A stretch of DNA of 64,000 nucleotides from Flavobacterium sp. 270 (GCF_004368785.1 NZ_SODM01000001.1:496001-560000), one strand, 5' to 3'; shown: positions 53,831-62,140, counted from the stretch's first letter. The notes: generated by a model from the letters alone, not told the origin. Program-made: numbers and translations.

Positions 53831-54901
53831 ATGTGGAATTCAACTAAAATAACACAATTACTTGGCATAGAATATCCAATTTTACAAGGTCCGATGGGCG
53901 TTGGATTTTCTACTCCAGAACTATTGGCAACCGTAAGCAACGCCGGCGGATTGGGTAGTTTTGGCGCCTATACGCTGACTCCCGAAGAAATTCTGGAAAC
54001 AGACAAAGCCATAAAACTGGCCACTTCTAAACCTTATAATATTAATTTATGGGTTAATGATGTTGATAAAAGCCTGATAAACTATTCTCCGGAAAAACTA
54101 GAGAAAATCAAGCTGCTTTTTAAACCTTATTTTGATGAATTAGGGATTCCGTTACCAGAACTTTCTACTGATATTCCTTCTAAATTTGAGAAACAAGTTG
54201 AAGTTTTATTTGAAGTTAAACCCGCTGTTTTCAGCTTTATTTTCGGAATTCCGTCTAAAGAAATTTTAGCAGAAAGCCGAAGATTAGGTATTAAAACTGT
54301 TGGTGCAGCTACAACTTTAGATGAAGCACTTGCACTTGAAGAAGCTCAGGTTGATGCTATTGTTGCTTCTGGATTTGAAGCTGGCGGACACAGAGCGTCG
54401 TTTTTAAAACCTGCACAAGATTCTTTTACAGGATTATTTACACTGATACAACAGATAAAAGCCAAAACAAAAACGCCGATTATTGCAGCCGGAGGTATTA
54501 CCGATGCAAAAGGAATTGGTGCAGCAATGATTTTAGGCGCCGAAGCCGTACAAATAGGAACTGCATTTATGGTTACTAACGAATCTGGAGCAACACCAAC
54601 ACACAAGCAAATGATTTTTTCTGATGCTTCTAACACTACTACAATCTCTAAATCGCTTACAGGAAGAATGGGCAGAATGGTAAGCAACAAAATTTCTGAT
54701 GCTGTACCTTTTGAGACTGAAGTCCTGCCTTTTCCGTTGCAGACGAGATTAATTGCACCGCTAAAAGTAGCCGCTCTTGCGCAAGGAAGAACGGATATGA
54801 TAAGCTTTTGGTCTGGTCAAAACAATGCCAACCTAAAACATCACAGTGCAGCTGAGCTGATGCAGGAATTGATTCTAGAAACAGGGAAGTTAATTCGATA
54901 A
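53831..54901 (+). CDS. Nitronate monooxygenase (2-nitropropane dioxygenase) family flavoprotein
   Basis: 356 residues from ATG 53831 (GTG at 53828 also possible). FMN-binding TIM barrel: PILQGPMGVGFSTPELLATV, NAGGLGSFGA, VDAIVASGFEAGGHRAS (the active-site His region), PIIAAGGITDAKGIGAAMI and GAEAVQIGTAFMVTNES. It oxidises nitronates such as propionate-3-nitronate or a related flavin substrate. It forms a tight pair with the NTF2-like gene. Confidence 0.92.
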   Translation: MWNSTKITQLLGIEYPILQGPMGVGFSTPELLATVSNAGGLGSFGAYTLTPEEILETDKAIKLATSKPYNINLWVNDVDKSLINYSPEKLEKIKLLFKPYFDELGIPLPELSTDIPSKFEKQVEVLFEVKPAVFSFIFGIPSKEILAESRRLGIKTVGAATTLDEALALEEAQVDAIVASGFEAGGHRASFLKPAQDSFTGLFTLIQQIKAKTKTPIIAAGGITDAKGIGAAMILGAEAVQIGTAFMVTNESGATPTHKQMIFSDASNTTTISKSLTGRMGRMVSNKISDAVPFETEVLPFPLQTRLIAPLKVAALAQGRTDMISFWSGQNNANLKHHSAAELMQELILETGKLIR

Positions 54902-54922
54902 ATTAATTTCAAAGTATTTTTT

Positions 54923-54975
54923 AACCGCAAAGTTCGCAAAGCAATTATTGATATCGCTTTGCGAACTTTGCGTTT
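54923..54975. repeat. Inverted repeat with CGCAAAGTTCGCAAAGC arms
   Basis: Arms 54923-54942 and 54956-54975 are close reverse complements around a short AT-rich loop (AATTATTGATATC). Related to the repeat at 53224-53363. Confidence 0.85.
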
Positions 54976-54997
54976 AAAAAAAATCCAACGCAGTAAC

Positions 54998-55043
54998 TGT
55001 CCAGTTCAAAATTCAATTTGTCCGGTTCAACATTATTCTGATT
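54998..55043 (+). promoter_or_regulatory. LytTR-type direct-repeat site A upstream of the DoxX-like gene
   Basis: TGTCCAGTTCAA at 54998 and TGTCCGGTTCAA at 55019 are 21 bp apart. TTCTGATT starts 17 bp after the second. Sites B (60371-60416) and C (62095-62140) have the same two spacings. It ends 60 bp before the start codon. Confidence 0.75.
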
Positions 55044-55102
55044 TGTTATTTAGCGCTTAAAACGCAGATTTGTACCGTTAAATAACTTAAAATCATATAA
55101 TC

Positions 55103-55498
55103 ATGAACACTAGAACAACAAAAATTATTTATTGGACAGGAATCGTATTAACTTCTTTATGGTTCGGAGCGAGCGGTTTTTTCGAATTGACTACAAATCC
55201 ATTAGTTTGGGCAATCACACAACAATTGGGTTATCCTGCACATTTTATTTACATTCTTGGCGTATTTAAATTAGCCGGAGTAATTACTTTATTAATTCCG
55301 AACAAATTGCTTCGCTTAAAAGAATGGGTATTTGCAGGTGTATTTTTTGATATCACTTTTGCTTTCTTTTCTAAACTTGCCGTGCTCAATTTTGCGGCGA
55401 CAATAGATGCCATTATTGCATTTATTATGGTAAGCGTTACCTATGCAATGTTTAGAAAATTATATACTGCAACTTACAGCCCGACAACAGCAAACTAA
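55103..55498 (+). CDS. DoxX-like (DoxX_2) membrane protein
   Basis: 131 residues with four hydrophobic segments: IIYWTGIVLTSLWFGASGFF, IYILGVFKLAGVITLLIP, EWVFAGVFFDITFAFFSKLA and ATIDAIIAFIMVSVTYAMF. The pattern FKLAGVITLLIP...KEW is typical of DoxX_2. Its promoter carries the direct-repeat site shared with the two hydrolase genes, suggesting control by the LytTR regulator encoded next door. A terminator follows. Confidence 0.85.
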   Translation: MNTRTTKIIYWTGIVLTSLWFGASGFFELTTNPLVWAITQQLGYPAHFIYILGVFKLAGVITLLIPNKLLRLKEWVFAGVFFDITFAFFSKLAVLNFAATIDAIIAFIMVSVTYAMFRKLYTATYSPTTAN

Positions 55499-55513
55499 TA
55501 CTTTAATAAAACA

Positions 55514-55544
55514 AAATTGCCTAAGGTTTTATCTTAGGCAATTT
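55514..55544 (+). terminator. Intrinsic terminator of the DoxX-like gene
   Basis: AAATTGCCTAAG / CTTAGGCAATTT, perfect 12-bp arms, then GTTTAC. Confidence 0.75.
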
Positions 55545-55567
55545 GTTTACTTTAAACTTTAATTAAA

Positions 55568-55660
55568 ATGAAAAAAATAATCTTAATTATCTGCTTTATA
55601 TTATCAGCTCTTTTCTTTTTGAGTTGTTTTATGTTTCCAGGAGTTGATTTGTGGCTCTAA
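55568..55660 (+). CDS. Small putative lipoprotein (30 aa)
   Basis: MKKIILIICFILSALFFLSC starts the 30-residue peptide: two Lys, a hydrophobic core and FLSC, which resembles a lipobox with Cys at 20, then a short hydrophobic tail. It is too short for a domain search to be informative and may be a membrane microprotein or a chance ORF. It follows a terminator and lies convergent with the LytTR gene. Confidence 0.4.
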   Translation: MKKIILIICFILSALFFLSCFMFPGVDLWL

Positions 55661-55701
55661 AACAAAACTTTATTTTACCGCAACTTTGATGCGTTAAGTA
55701 T

Positions 55702-56469
55702 TTATCGGTTTTCTAACCAGCTTAAAAAAGCTGTTGTTTTTTCTTTTCCGATTAATAATTTCTCTTCAGTCGGAACGGTTAGTTTAACTAATATTTTACG
55801 CGAAAAATAATGCTCGGCTTCTCTTACAGCCGAAAAATTCACTAAATGCTGTCTGTTAATTCTAAAGAACTGAATAGGCGACAAAAGCTTATGAACCTCA
55901 TCTAATGACTGCGTAATCTGATATTCAATCTTATCAAAAGTCATAATAGTTGGGGTTTCATTTTTAATAAAAAAATAAGCAATATTTTCCGTTAATACCG
56001 TTTGATATTTATTGTTTTTAAAAACTAAAAAACTGCTCTTGCCTTTATTTTCGCCAGTTCTGGTCAATAAATAATCAAAATCCGGCATTGGTTTTTTATT
56101 TCTTTGAAAGAAGTTTTTTAGTTCTCCAGCCTTCTTAATAGCGTTTGAAATGCTTTCTCTTGAGAATGGTTTTAGCACATAATCAATTCCGTTAGATTTA
56201 AAAGCTTCAATAGCATAATCGTCAAAAGCGGTACAAAATATTACGGGAGAAAGAACCTCAACATTTTTAAAAATTTCAAAGCTCTGGCCGTCTGCAAGCT
56301 GAATATCCATAAATATAAGATCGGGCTGATCGTTTTCTAAAAGATAACTCACAGCGCCGTCTATACTCTGGATATACGATAAGATTTGAGCATCAGGTCT
56401 TATACTTAAAATAAGCTGTCCCAATGCTTTAGCGGTTTTTATTTCGTCCTCAATTATTATGATAGTCAT
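55702..56469 (-). CDS. LytTR-family response regulator
   Basis: 255 residues. The receiver domain has the acidic pair IEDE near the N-terminus and phospho-acceptor D55 in LIFMDIQLADG. A LytTR DNA-binding domain follows (about 155-255, ending LVNFSAVREAEHYFSRKILV and LLIGKEKTTAFLSWL). LytTR domains contact two direct repeats about 21 bp apart; exactly such a site precedes three nearby genes. Its start overlaps the sensor-kinase gene by 20 bp. Confidence 0.93.
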   Translation of the reverse strand: MTIIIIEDEIKTAKALGQLILSIRPDAQILSYIQSIDGAVSYLLENDQPDLIFMDIQLADGQSFEIFKNVEVLSPVIFCTAFDDYAIEAFKSNGIDYVLKPFSRESISNAIKKAGELKNFFQRNKKPMPDFDYLLTRTGENKGKSSFLVFKNNKYQTVLTENIAYFFIKNETPTIMTFDKIEYQITQSLDEVHKLLSPIQFFRINRQHLVNFSAVREAEHYFSRKILVKLTVPTEEKLLIGKEKTTAFLSWLENR

Positions 56470-57466
56470 AAATCAGTGGTATTTTTACTTTAAAAATGGT
56501 TTCGTCTTTTTCAATTTCTATTTCTTTGTGAATCAAATGCATAAATCGCTGATTGATATTATCCAAACCAACGCCGGTTGATAATACACCTCTTTTAAGC
56601 TGGATTTTATTTTCAATTACTAAGAAATCATTTTCGGTATAAAGGTTAATTTTCAACGGTTTGTCTAAAGAAACAACATTGTGTTTAATGCAGTTTTCGA
56701 TCAACAATTGCAGGGTAAACGGCGGAATTGCAGACTCATACTGTTTGGTATCAATTTCGTTTATCAATACAAAACCATCTTCAAAACGCGCTTTAAGCAG
56801 ATAAACATACGAATCTAAAATCTGCAGTTCTTCTTTAAGCGAAATTAAATCCATTTTTCTGCTTTCTAATGTAAAACGATAAAAATCAGATAGTTTTAAG
56901 ATAAAATCAGAACTCTGCGGATCATTAATATCGACCATTGATTTTAGCGTATTCAAACTATTAAACAAAAAATGCGGATTTACCTGTTGCTTTAATAATT
57001 CGTACTGCGCGCCAAGGTTTACGGCATGTGTACGCTCTAGTTCTACACTCATTTGCTGTGTCTGGTAATTTTGAAAAAGCAAATGCAGAAACATATAGAC
57101 AATCAAATTGATTAAAATTCCACGCAATTCGAACATTATTGGCGCATCCATATGCGCGATTTCAAAAACTTCCTGGTGTGCAATTACGAGAATTACCATT
57201 ATAGCAATTCCCAAAATAACACTCAAAAGAAGCTTTCCGTTAAAGAGACTTCTACCGGTGCGCTGTGATGAAAATTTTGGTAAACTATAGATATTATAAT
57301 ACCAGATAAAAATCGAAAAAAGGAGTGTAATCGACGAGTTTATTATAATGTCAAAAGGTGTAGAATTGGCATCAAATAATTTGGGAATTGAGGCAAGAAT
57401 TGCGAGTGAAATTGAGCTTCCCCAAATGACTTTTTGAGAAACCTGAAAGCGCTGAAATTTTTCCAT
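56450..57466 (-). CDS. LytS-type sensor histidine kinase (His_kinase family)
   Basis: 338 residues. Four hydrophobic segments in the first 135 residues, then the PF06580 phosphorylation box QYELLKQQVNPHFLFNSLNT with H165, and a HATPase region (LLIENCIKHNVVSL N-box, GVGLDNINQRF G-box). The signal is unknown. First gene of a kinase-regulator operon. Confidence 0.93.
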   Translation of the reverse strand: MEKFQRFQVSQKVIWGSSISLAILASIPKLFDANSTPFDIIINSSITLLFSIFIWYYNIYSLPKFSSQRTGRSLFNGKLLLSVILGIAIMVILVIAHQEVFEIAHMDAPIMFELRGILINLIVYMFLHLLFQNYQTQQMSVELERTHAVNLGAQYELLKQQVNPHFLFNSLNTLKSMVDINDPQSSDFILKLSDFYRFTLESRKMDLISLKEELQILDSYVYLLKARFEDGFVLINEIDTKQYESAIPPFTLQLLIENCIKHNVVSLDKPLKINLYTENDFLVIENKIQLKRGVLSTGVGLDNINQRFMHLIHKEIEIEKDETIFKVKIPLIYDYHNN

Positions 57467-57737
57467 AATGTGGTATATTTTTTAATCTTGCTTTGCCAAA
57501 GATAGCATATTTTAACACTATTTCAGTTCTAAAAAGCAGATTATTACTTCATTAGAAATAAAAATATCAATATTAAATAAAGACTTTATATATTATTTTT
57601 AAAATTACTGGTTATTAATTAATTAAATATTACAACAAACATAAAACTGACATACTGTCACGCCCTAAAATCTGCCTAAAACAAGAAATTTTTCTCAATT
57701 TTACCCAATTGACTTTGTAAAATTAAAAGTAAAAATC

Positions 57738-57902
57738 ATGGCATTAAAACTTAAAAATAGGAATTCGAAATGGATTGAAAAATTTCACTTTCCTCCTTCT
57801 ATTTTTAATAAAATACCAGAAAGATTTTCAGTTCAAATACCAATCGGTTTTAAACACAAAACAGCCTCAATTTTTGAGACTTTTTTTTGTGTTTTATTTT
57901 GA
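57738..57902 (+). CDS. Small hypothetical ORF (54 aa) ending in a terminator
   Basis: Begins MALKLKNRNSKWIEKFHFPP and ends FFCVLF; basic with aromatic residues. The last third is encoded by the terminator hairpin at 57852-57900, which is unusual for a real gene. It lies in the 444-bp gap (57467-57910) between the kinase and DUF1223 genes. Upstream there is a GCCTAAAA direct repeat. Low support; either a small peptide or a chance ORF on a short transcript. Confidence 0.3.
   Translation: MALKLKNRNSKWIEKFHFPPSIFNKIPERFSVQIPIGFKHKTASIFETFFCVLF
57852..57900. terminator. Extended bidirectional terminator hairpin
   Basis: Inner stem CTCAA / TTGAG, then a T-run (57881-57888). Outer arms AAACACAAAA / TTTTGTGTTT extend it. 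It serves the minus-strand DUF1223 gene and a possible plus-strand transcript. Confidence 0.7.
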
Positions 57903-57910
57903 CTGAAAAA

Positions 57911-58666
57911 TTATTGTAAAATTGCTTTTTCGGCTCCAAGAATTACTCCGTTATTTTGATTTTGAACAAAACCAATAACTTCAAAATCCTGCAAATTAAA
58001 ATTCTTCGGTAACGAAATTGTATTCGATCCTTTTGCGCTTTTTAAATCGATAGTCAGTAAATTGTGTACGATTTGATAATGTGATAAAATGCGGTGCGCG
58101 TTCTCTCCTCTTTTCACATTGCTTTTTGCTGCTTTCTGAACAACGGCAATTAGCAGACGGCTGTTTTTAAAATTTCCGTCGATATTGTAATTTAGCGAAA
58201 GCTTATTTCCAACTTGTTTTGCATCCAGACTCAAATCTAAAGCTGCAGGTTTAGCAAGCGCATTTTTAATTCCGTTTCGAACACTTGTTTCCTGCGACGC
58301 GATATAATCGATTTTACCGTTGATAATTAGCTGCGGGGTATAAATGGGTTCTTTTCCTAAAAAAGTGGCATAATCGTATTGTCTTTGCGTAAATTCGGGT
58401 TTGCTGAATATATCTTTCCAACCTTGTTTGTCCCAATAGTCTACATGGTACGCCAAAACGTATACAGAACCGTTTTTGTATTCACTTTGAATTTTCCCCA
58501 TCAATTCATCTGCCGGCGGACAACTCGAACAGCCTTCTGAAGTATATAATTCTAAAAGGGCAAAACCTTTCAAGTCTTTTTTATTGGCATTATTTTGTCC
58601 GAAAGTATTCATTACGGCTAAAAAAAGCAGTGCAATGAAAATGCGTATTTTTTTATTCTGTTTCAT
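57911..58666 (-). CDS. DUF1223 thioredoxin-like secreted protein
   Basis: 251 residues. Signal peptide ending NTFGQ. The DUF1223 hallmark ELYTSEGCSSCPPADELM has a C-x-x-C near residues 46-49, with AYHVDYWDKQGWKDIFS and IYTPQLIINGK further on. It is a thioredoxin-fold protein outside the cytoplasm; redox partners are unknown. The Ohr gene lies 54 bp upstream on the same strand, separated by a hairpin terminator. Confidence 0.9.
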   Translation of the reverse strand: MKQNKKIRIFIALLFLAVMNTFGQNNANKKDLKGFALLELYTSEGCSSCPPADELMGKIQSEYKNGSVYVLAYHVDYWDKQGWKDIFSKPEFTQRQYDYATFLGKEPIYTPQLIINGKIDYIASQETSVRNGIKNALAKPAALDLSLDAKQVGNKLSLNYNIDGNFKNSRLLIAVVQKAAKSNVKRGENAHRILSHYQIVHNLLTIDLKSAKGSNTISLPKNFNLQDFEVIGFVQNQNNGVILGAEKAILQ

Positions 58667-58683
58667 GATTTCTGAATTTAATG

Positions 58684-58710
58684 AAAAGCCTCCTCTTTCG
58701 AAGAGGCTTT
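58684..58710 (-). terminator. Hairpin between Ohr and DUF1223 genes
   Basis: AAAGCCTC / GAGGCTTT stem, followed by T on the minus strand. Suggests at least partial separation of ohr and DUF1223 transcripts. Confidence 0.7.
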
Positions 58711-58720
58711 CGGTAAAAAT

Positions 58721-59131
58721 TTAGATAATATTAATTTCAACATTAATATTTCCTTTTGTTGCTTTAGAATACGGACAAGTATTGTGTGCTTCTGCAGTAA
58801 TTGCTTTTGCAGTTTCTACATCCAAACCTGGAAGACTCACGTTTAATCTCGCCTGAAGCGAATATTCTCCGTTAGTTACCGCCAAATCAACTTCTGCATC
58901 TACGGCAGTTTCAGCAGGCAATTTAATGTTCATTTTTCCGGCAGCGATTCCCATTGCGCCAATAAAACATGCAGACCACCCAGCTGCAAACAATTGTTCT
59001 GGATTTGTTCCCGGTCTTGTAGATCCCGGCATAGTTAGTTTTACATTTAAGTTATCATCAGAACTTACTGAAGCTCCTTCGCGTCCACCTGTTGTGTGTG
59101 TTTTTCCTGTGTATAAGATTTTTGTTTCCAT
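58721..59131 (-). CDS. ohr: Organic hydroperoxide resistance protein (Ohr)
   Basis: 136 residues. Both Ohr cysteines are present: C55 in GWSACFIGAM and C119 in EAHNTCPYSK. The Ohr signature MPGSTRPGTNPEQLFAAGWS is clear. It reduces organic peroxides using a dithiol mechanism. It contrasts with the OsmC-like protein at 660-1079, which lacks the second cysteine. No OhrR is adjacent. Confidence 0.95.
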   Translation of the reverse strand: METKILYTGKTHTTGGREGASVSSDDNLNVKLTMPGSTRPGTNPEQLFAAGWSACFIGAMGIAAGKMNIKLPAETAVDAEVDLAVTNGEYSLQARLNVSLPGLDVETAKAITAEAHNTCPYSKATKGNINVEINII

Positions 59132-59139
59132 GTTTTTAA

Positions 59140-59303
59140 AATTTTAGATTGTTGTAATTAATTTTAGATTGTTGATTTTAGATTTTAGATTATTTGAAAA
59201 TTGTGATTGAAATTGATATTGATTTTTGATATTGATTTTTGATATTGATTTTTGATATTGATATTGCTATTGCAATTGGAATTTGGAATTTGGAATTTGG
59301 AAT
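59140..59303. repeat. Low-complexity repeats (TTTTAGATTGTTGATTTTAG; TTGATATTGATTTTTGATAT)
   Basis: Tandem degenerate units fill the gap between ohr and the downstream end of the hydrolase gene. The first unit is the complement of AATCTAAAATCAACA repeats at 6380-6430 and 53403-53433. Confidence 0.75.
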
Positions 59304-60299
59304 TTATTTCAAGTTAGTCACATCAATTATCGCTTGCGCAAATGCTTTCGGATCTTCTTGCGGAACGTTATGTCCGATGTCTTTTAAAATTCTGTGTTCG
59401 TATTTTCCTGTAAATTTGTTTGCATATGCTTTTCCATCCGCGAAAGCGCCGTCAAAATCACTTGCAATTGTTATAGTTGGAACAGCAATTGAAGGTCTTG
59501 CATCTAATTTTTTCTCCAAAGCATCGTATTTAGTTTCTCCTTTTTCAAGAGACAAACGCCATCTGTAATTGTGAATCACAATCGCTACTTGATCTGGATT
59601 TTCAAAAGATTGCGCAGTTTGATCGTAAGTTGCTTTATCGAAATTCCATTTTGGAGAAGCCAGTTTCCAGATTAATTTGTTGAACTCGTATGTATTTTGC
59701 GCATATCCAGCTTTTCCACGCTCTGTAGCAAAGTAATATTGGTACCACCATCCGTTTTCTGCAAGTGGAGACAATGGTTTTTGGTTTCCTTCAAGATTTA
59801 CAACTAGATAACCGCTTACAGAAACCAATCCGTTTAGACGTTCTGGCCAAAGTGCTGCCATAACCACTGCTGTTCTTGCGCCCCAGTCAAAACCACCAAT
59901 TGTAGCTTTTTTGATTTTAAGTGCATCCATCAAATCGATAATATCACTTGCAATCGCTGCTTGTTGTCCGTTTCTAAAAGTTTTGTCTGATAAGAAACGA
60001 GTTGTTCCAAAACCTCTTAAATAAGGCGTAATTACTCTGTAACCTTTTGCTACTAAAATTGGCACTACTTCATTGTAACTGTGAATGTCGTAAGGCCATC
60101 CGTGAAGTAAAATCACCGGACTTCCGTTTGCCGGACCTGCTTCTGTATAACCTACGTTTAGCAAACCAGCGTTGATTTGTTTTAATGTTCCAAGCGGACT
60201 TTCTGATTGTGCGCTGCTAAAGTTCACGCTTAATAAAAGAACTGCAATTAAAGCGAATTTAGTTAAAATACTGTTTTTAAAATTTTGTATCGTTTTCAT
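59304..60299 (-). CDS. Alpha/beta hydrolase (haloalkane dehalogenase/epoxide-hydrolase-like), secreted
   Basis: 331 residues from ATG at 60299. The open frame extends to 60464, but that part overlaps the promoter site and is unlike the family. Signal peptide ending NFSSAQ. Oxyanion HGWPYDIHSYNEVVP, nucleophile elbow GGFDWGART with Asp as nucleophile, and a C-terminal histidine in LKDIGHNVPQEDP. The Asp nucleophile suggests a dehalogenase or epoxide hydrolase. The promoter has site B of the LytTR-type element. Confidence 0.85.
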   Translation of the reverse strand: MKTIQNFKNSILTKFALIAVLLLSVNFSSAQSESPLGTLKQINAGLLNVGYTEAGPANGSPVILLHGWPYDIHSYNEVVPILVAKGYRVITPYLRGFGTTRFLSDKTFRNGQQAAIASDIIDLMDALKIKKATIGGFDWGARTAVVMAALWPERLNGLVSVSGYLVVNLEGNQKPLSPLAENGWWYQYYFATERGKAGYAQNTYEFNKLIWKLASPKWNFDKATYDQTAQSFENPDQVAIVIHNYRWRLSLEKGETKYDALEKKLDARPSIAVPTITIASDFDGAFADGKAYANKFTGKYEHRILKDIGHNVPQEDPKAFAQAIIDVTNLK

Positions 60300-60370
60300 A
60301 ATTTTTGTTTTTATAGTTATTGGATTGGTTAATTTCTTTGTCAAAGGTATTCTGAGAGTCATCGTTTTAC

Positions 60371-60416
60371 AATCAGAAAATAGCTCAAATGGACAAAGTA
60401 GAGGTTGAACTGGACA
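60371..60416 (-). promoter_or_regulatory. LytTR-type direct-repeat site B upstream of the alpha/beta hydrolase
   Basis: On the minus strand TGTCCAGTTCAA at 60416 and TGTCCATTTGAG at 60395 are 21 bp apart, and TTCTGATT starts 17 bp later at 60378. It is 72-117 bp before the hydrolase start. Confidence 0.75.
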
Positions 60417-60444
60417 GAAGTTAAAGTGTGTTTTTTTGCTACAG

Positions 60445-60770
60445 ATTAACGGATTTGTTTTCACGCAGATTCAAAAAGATTTCGGCAGATTCAGCAGATA
60501 AGTTTTAAAAGTAAAATCTATATAATCTGCTTAATCTTTTTAAATCTGCGTGAAACCAAAACTTATTTTCTCAATCCTTTAAAAGCTGTACGAAGTTCGA
60601 TAATGCACTGATTAAATGATTTGTTTTTCACGCAGATTTAAAGAGATTTCGGCAGATTTAGCAGATAAGTTTTAAAAGTAAAATATATAATCTGCTTAAA
60701 TCATTTTAAATCTGCGTGAAACCAAAACTTATTTTCTCAGTCCTTTAAAAGCTGCACGAAGTTCGATTGT
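60445..60770. repeat. Two tandem ~166-bp repeats that include a copy of the epoxide hydrolase 3' end
   Basis: Units at about 60445-60602 and 60612-60768 contain CACGCAGATT inverted repeats. Each ends in sequence matching the final 13 codons of the epoxide hydrolase (reverse-complement IELR-AFKGLRK-stop). The stop-codon position recurs 166 bp apart (60563 and 60729). Confidence 0.85.
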
Positions 60771-62027
60771 AAAAATTTGTGGTTCTTCCCAAGAAGCAAA
60801 ATGCCCGCCTTTGCTTACTTCATTAAAATAACTGAGGTTTTTGTATGCTCTTTCTGCCCAGCTTTTTGGCGCTTGGTAAATTTCTCCCGGAAATACGGTT
60901 ACCGCAACCGGAACTTTAATTTCTCTTGTTCTTTGTTCTACCACATTAAAATTGTTGGTGTTGTTTTCCCAATACAATTCAGCAGAAGAATTTGCTGTGT
61001 TGGTAAACCAATACAAAGAGATATCATCCAACATTTCGTCTTTGGTAAGTGATTTTTCTGCGTTTCCGCCGCTGTAGGTCCATTCATTGAATTTATCCAA
61101 GAAAAAGGAAGCCAAACCAACTGGAGAATCTGTAAGTCCGTAACCTAAAGTCTGAGGGCGTGTAACCATCATTCCGGCATAACCACCGCCTTTTGTGTAT
61201 AATTTGTTTAGCGAATTAAACGCTGCGTTTTCTTTAACTGATAATCCCGCTGGTGCCGGTTCTCCGTTTTTTAAAGCTGTCGCAACATCTGCCGGAACTG
61301 TTGCTGGCATATTTACGTGAATTCCTAACAATCCTTCCGGAGCTTGGCGTCCCATTGCATCTGCAATTACAGAACCCCAATCGCCTCCTTGCGAAACATA
61401 TTGTTTGTATCCCAGACGTTTCATTAAAACATCCCAGGCTGTACCGATTTTTTCTGGCCCCCAGCCTGTTGTTGTTGGTTTTTCTGAAAATCCATAACCT
61501 GGCATTGACGGAATTACAAGATCAAAAGCGTCTTCTGCTTTTCCTCCGTAAGCGGTAGGATCTGTAAGCGGGCCAATAACTTTTAGCAATTCAAAGAAAG
61601 ATCCCGGCCATCCGTGAGTGATGATTAAAGGTAAAGCGTTTTTATGTTTAGATTTAATGTGAATGAACTGAATATCTAATCCGTCTATTGTAGTTACAAA
61701 TTGTGGCAGTGCGTTTAGTTTTGCTTCTGTTTTATGCCAGTCGTAATCGGTTCCCCAATATTTTACCAGATTCTGAATTTGTGCCAATTTCACTCCTTGA
61801 GATTGATCGGTAACGGTTTCTTTTTCTGGCCATCTTGTAGCGTTTACACGATTGCGAAGTTCCGTAATAGCATCTTCTGAAATACTAATGTGATACGGAC
61901 GAATTGAGGTATCTGCATTGTCTTTAATTTGATTTTTTTGTGAAAATCCCAAAGCTGAAATCATCATAAAAGCTCCTGCTACAATTGTATTTACAAGGCT
62001 TTTTTTGTTTTTGATATTTGTTTCCAT
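60729..62027 (-). CDS. Epoxide hydrolase (EHN domain plus alpha/beta fold), secreted
   Basis: 432 residues. Signal peptide ending ALGFSQ. The N-terminal EHN domain (IRPYHISISEDAITELRNRV) is followed by an alpha/beta hydrolase core with oxyanion THGWPGSFFELLKV, nucleophile Asp in SQGGDWGSVIADA, and catalytic His in SKGGHFASWEEP. It opens epoxides with water. The promoter contains site C of the LytTR-type element. Its 3' end is duplicated downstream. Confidence 0.92.
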   Translation of the reverse strand: METNIKNKKSLVNTIVAGAFMMISALGFSQKNQIKDNADTSIRPYHISISEDAITELRNRVNATRWPEKETVTDQSQGVKLAQIQNLVKYWGTDYDWHKTEAKLNALPQFVTTIDGLDIQFIHIKSKHKNALPLIITHGWPGSFFELLKVIGPLTDPTAYGGKAEDAFDLVIPSMPGYGFSEKPTTTGWGPEKIGTAWDVLMKRLGYKQYVSQGGDWGSVIADAMGRQAPEGLLGIHVNMPATVPADVATALKNGEPAPAGLSVKENAAFNSLNKLYTKGGGYAGMMVTRPQTLGYGLTDSPVGLASFFLDKFNEWTYSGGNAEKSLTKDEMLDDISLYWFTNTANSSAELYWENNTNNFNVVEQRTREIKVPVAVTVFPGEIYQAPKSWAERAYKNLSYFNEVSKGGHFASWEEPQIFTIELRAAFKGLRK

Positions 62028-62094
62028 TGTTTTTGACTTTTAATTAATTGTTTAATTTCTTGGGTCAAAAGTATCTCGACAATGGTTCTTACGA

Positions 62095-62140
62095 AATCAG
62101 AAAATAGCCGAAGTGGACAGATTTTGGGTTGAAGTGGACT
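62095..62140 (-). promoter_or_regulatory. LytTR-type direct-repeat site C upstream of the epoxide hydrolase
   Basis: On the minus strand AGTCCACTTCAA at 62140 and TGTCCACTTCGG at 62119 are 21 bp apart, and TTCTGATT starts 17 bp later at 62102. It is 68-113 bp before the start codon. Confidence 0.75.

Noticed and set aside
60300..60464. Longer N-terminus of the alpha/beta hydrolase
   Set aside because: It would run through the LytTR-type promoter site and precede the signal peptide that starts at 60299.
61253..61558. Plus-strand Leu-rich ORF inside the epoxide hydrolase gene
   Set aside because: Antisense shadow of the hydrolase coding sequence, with no domain.
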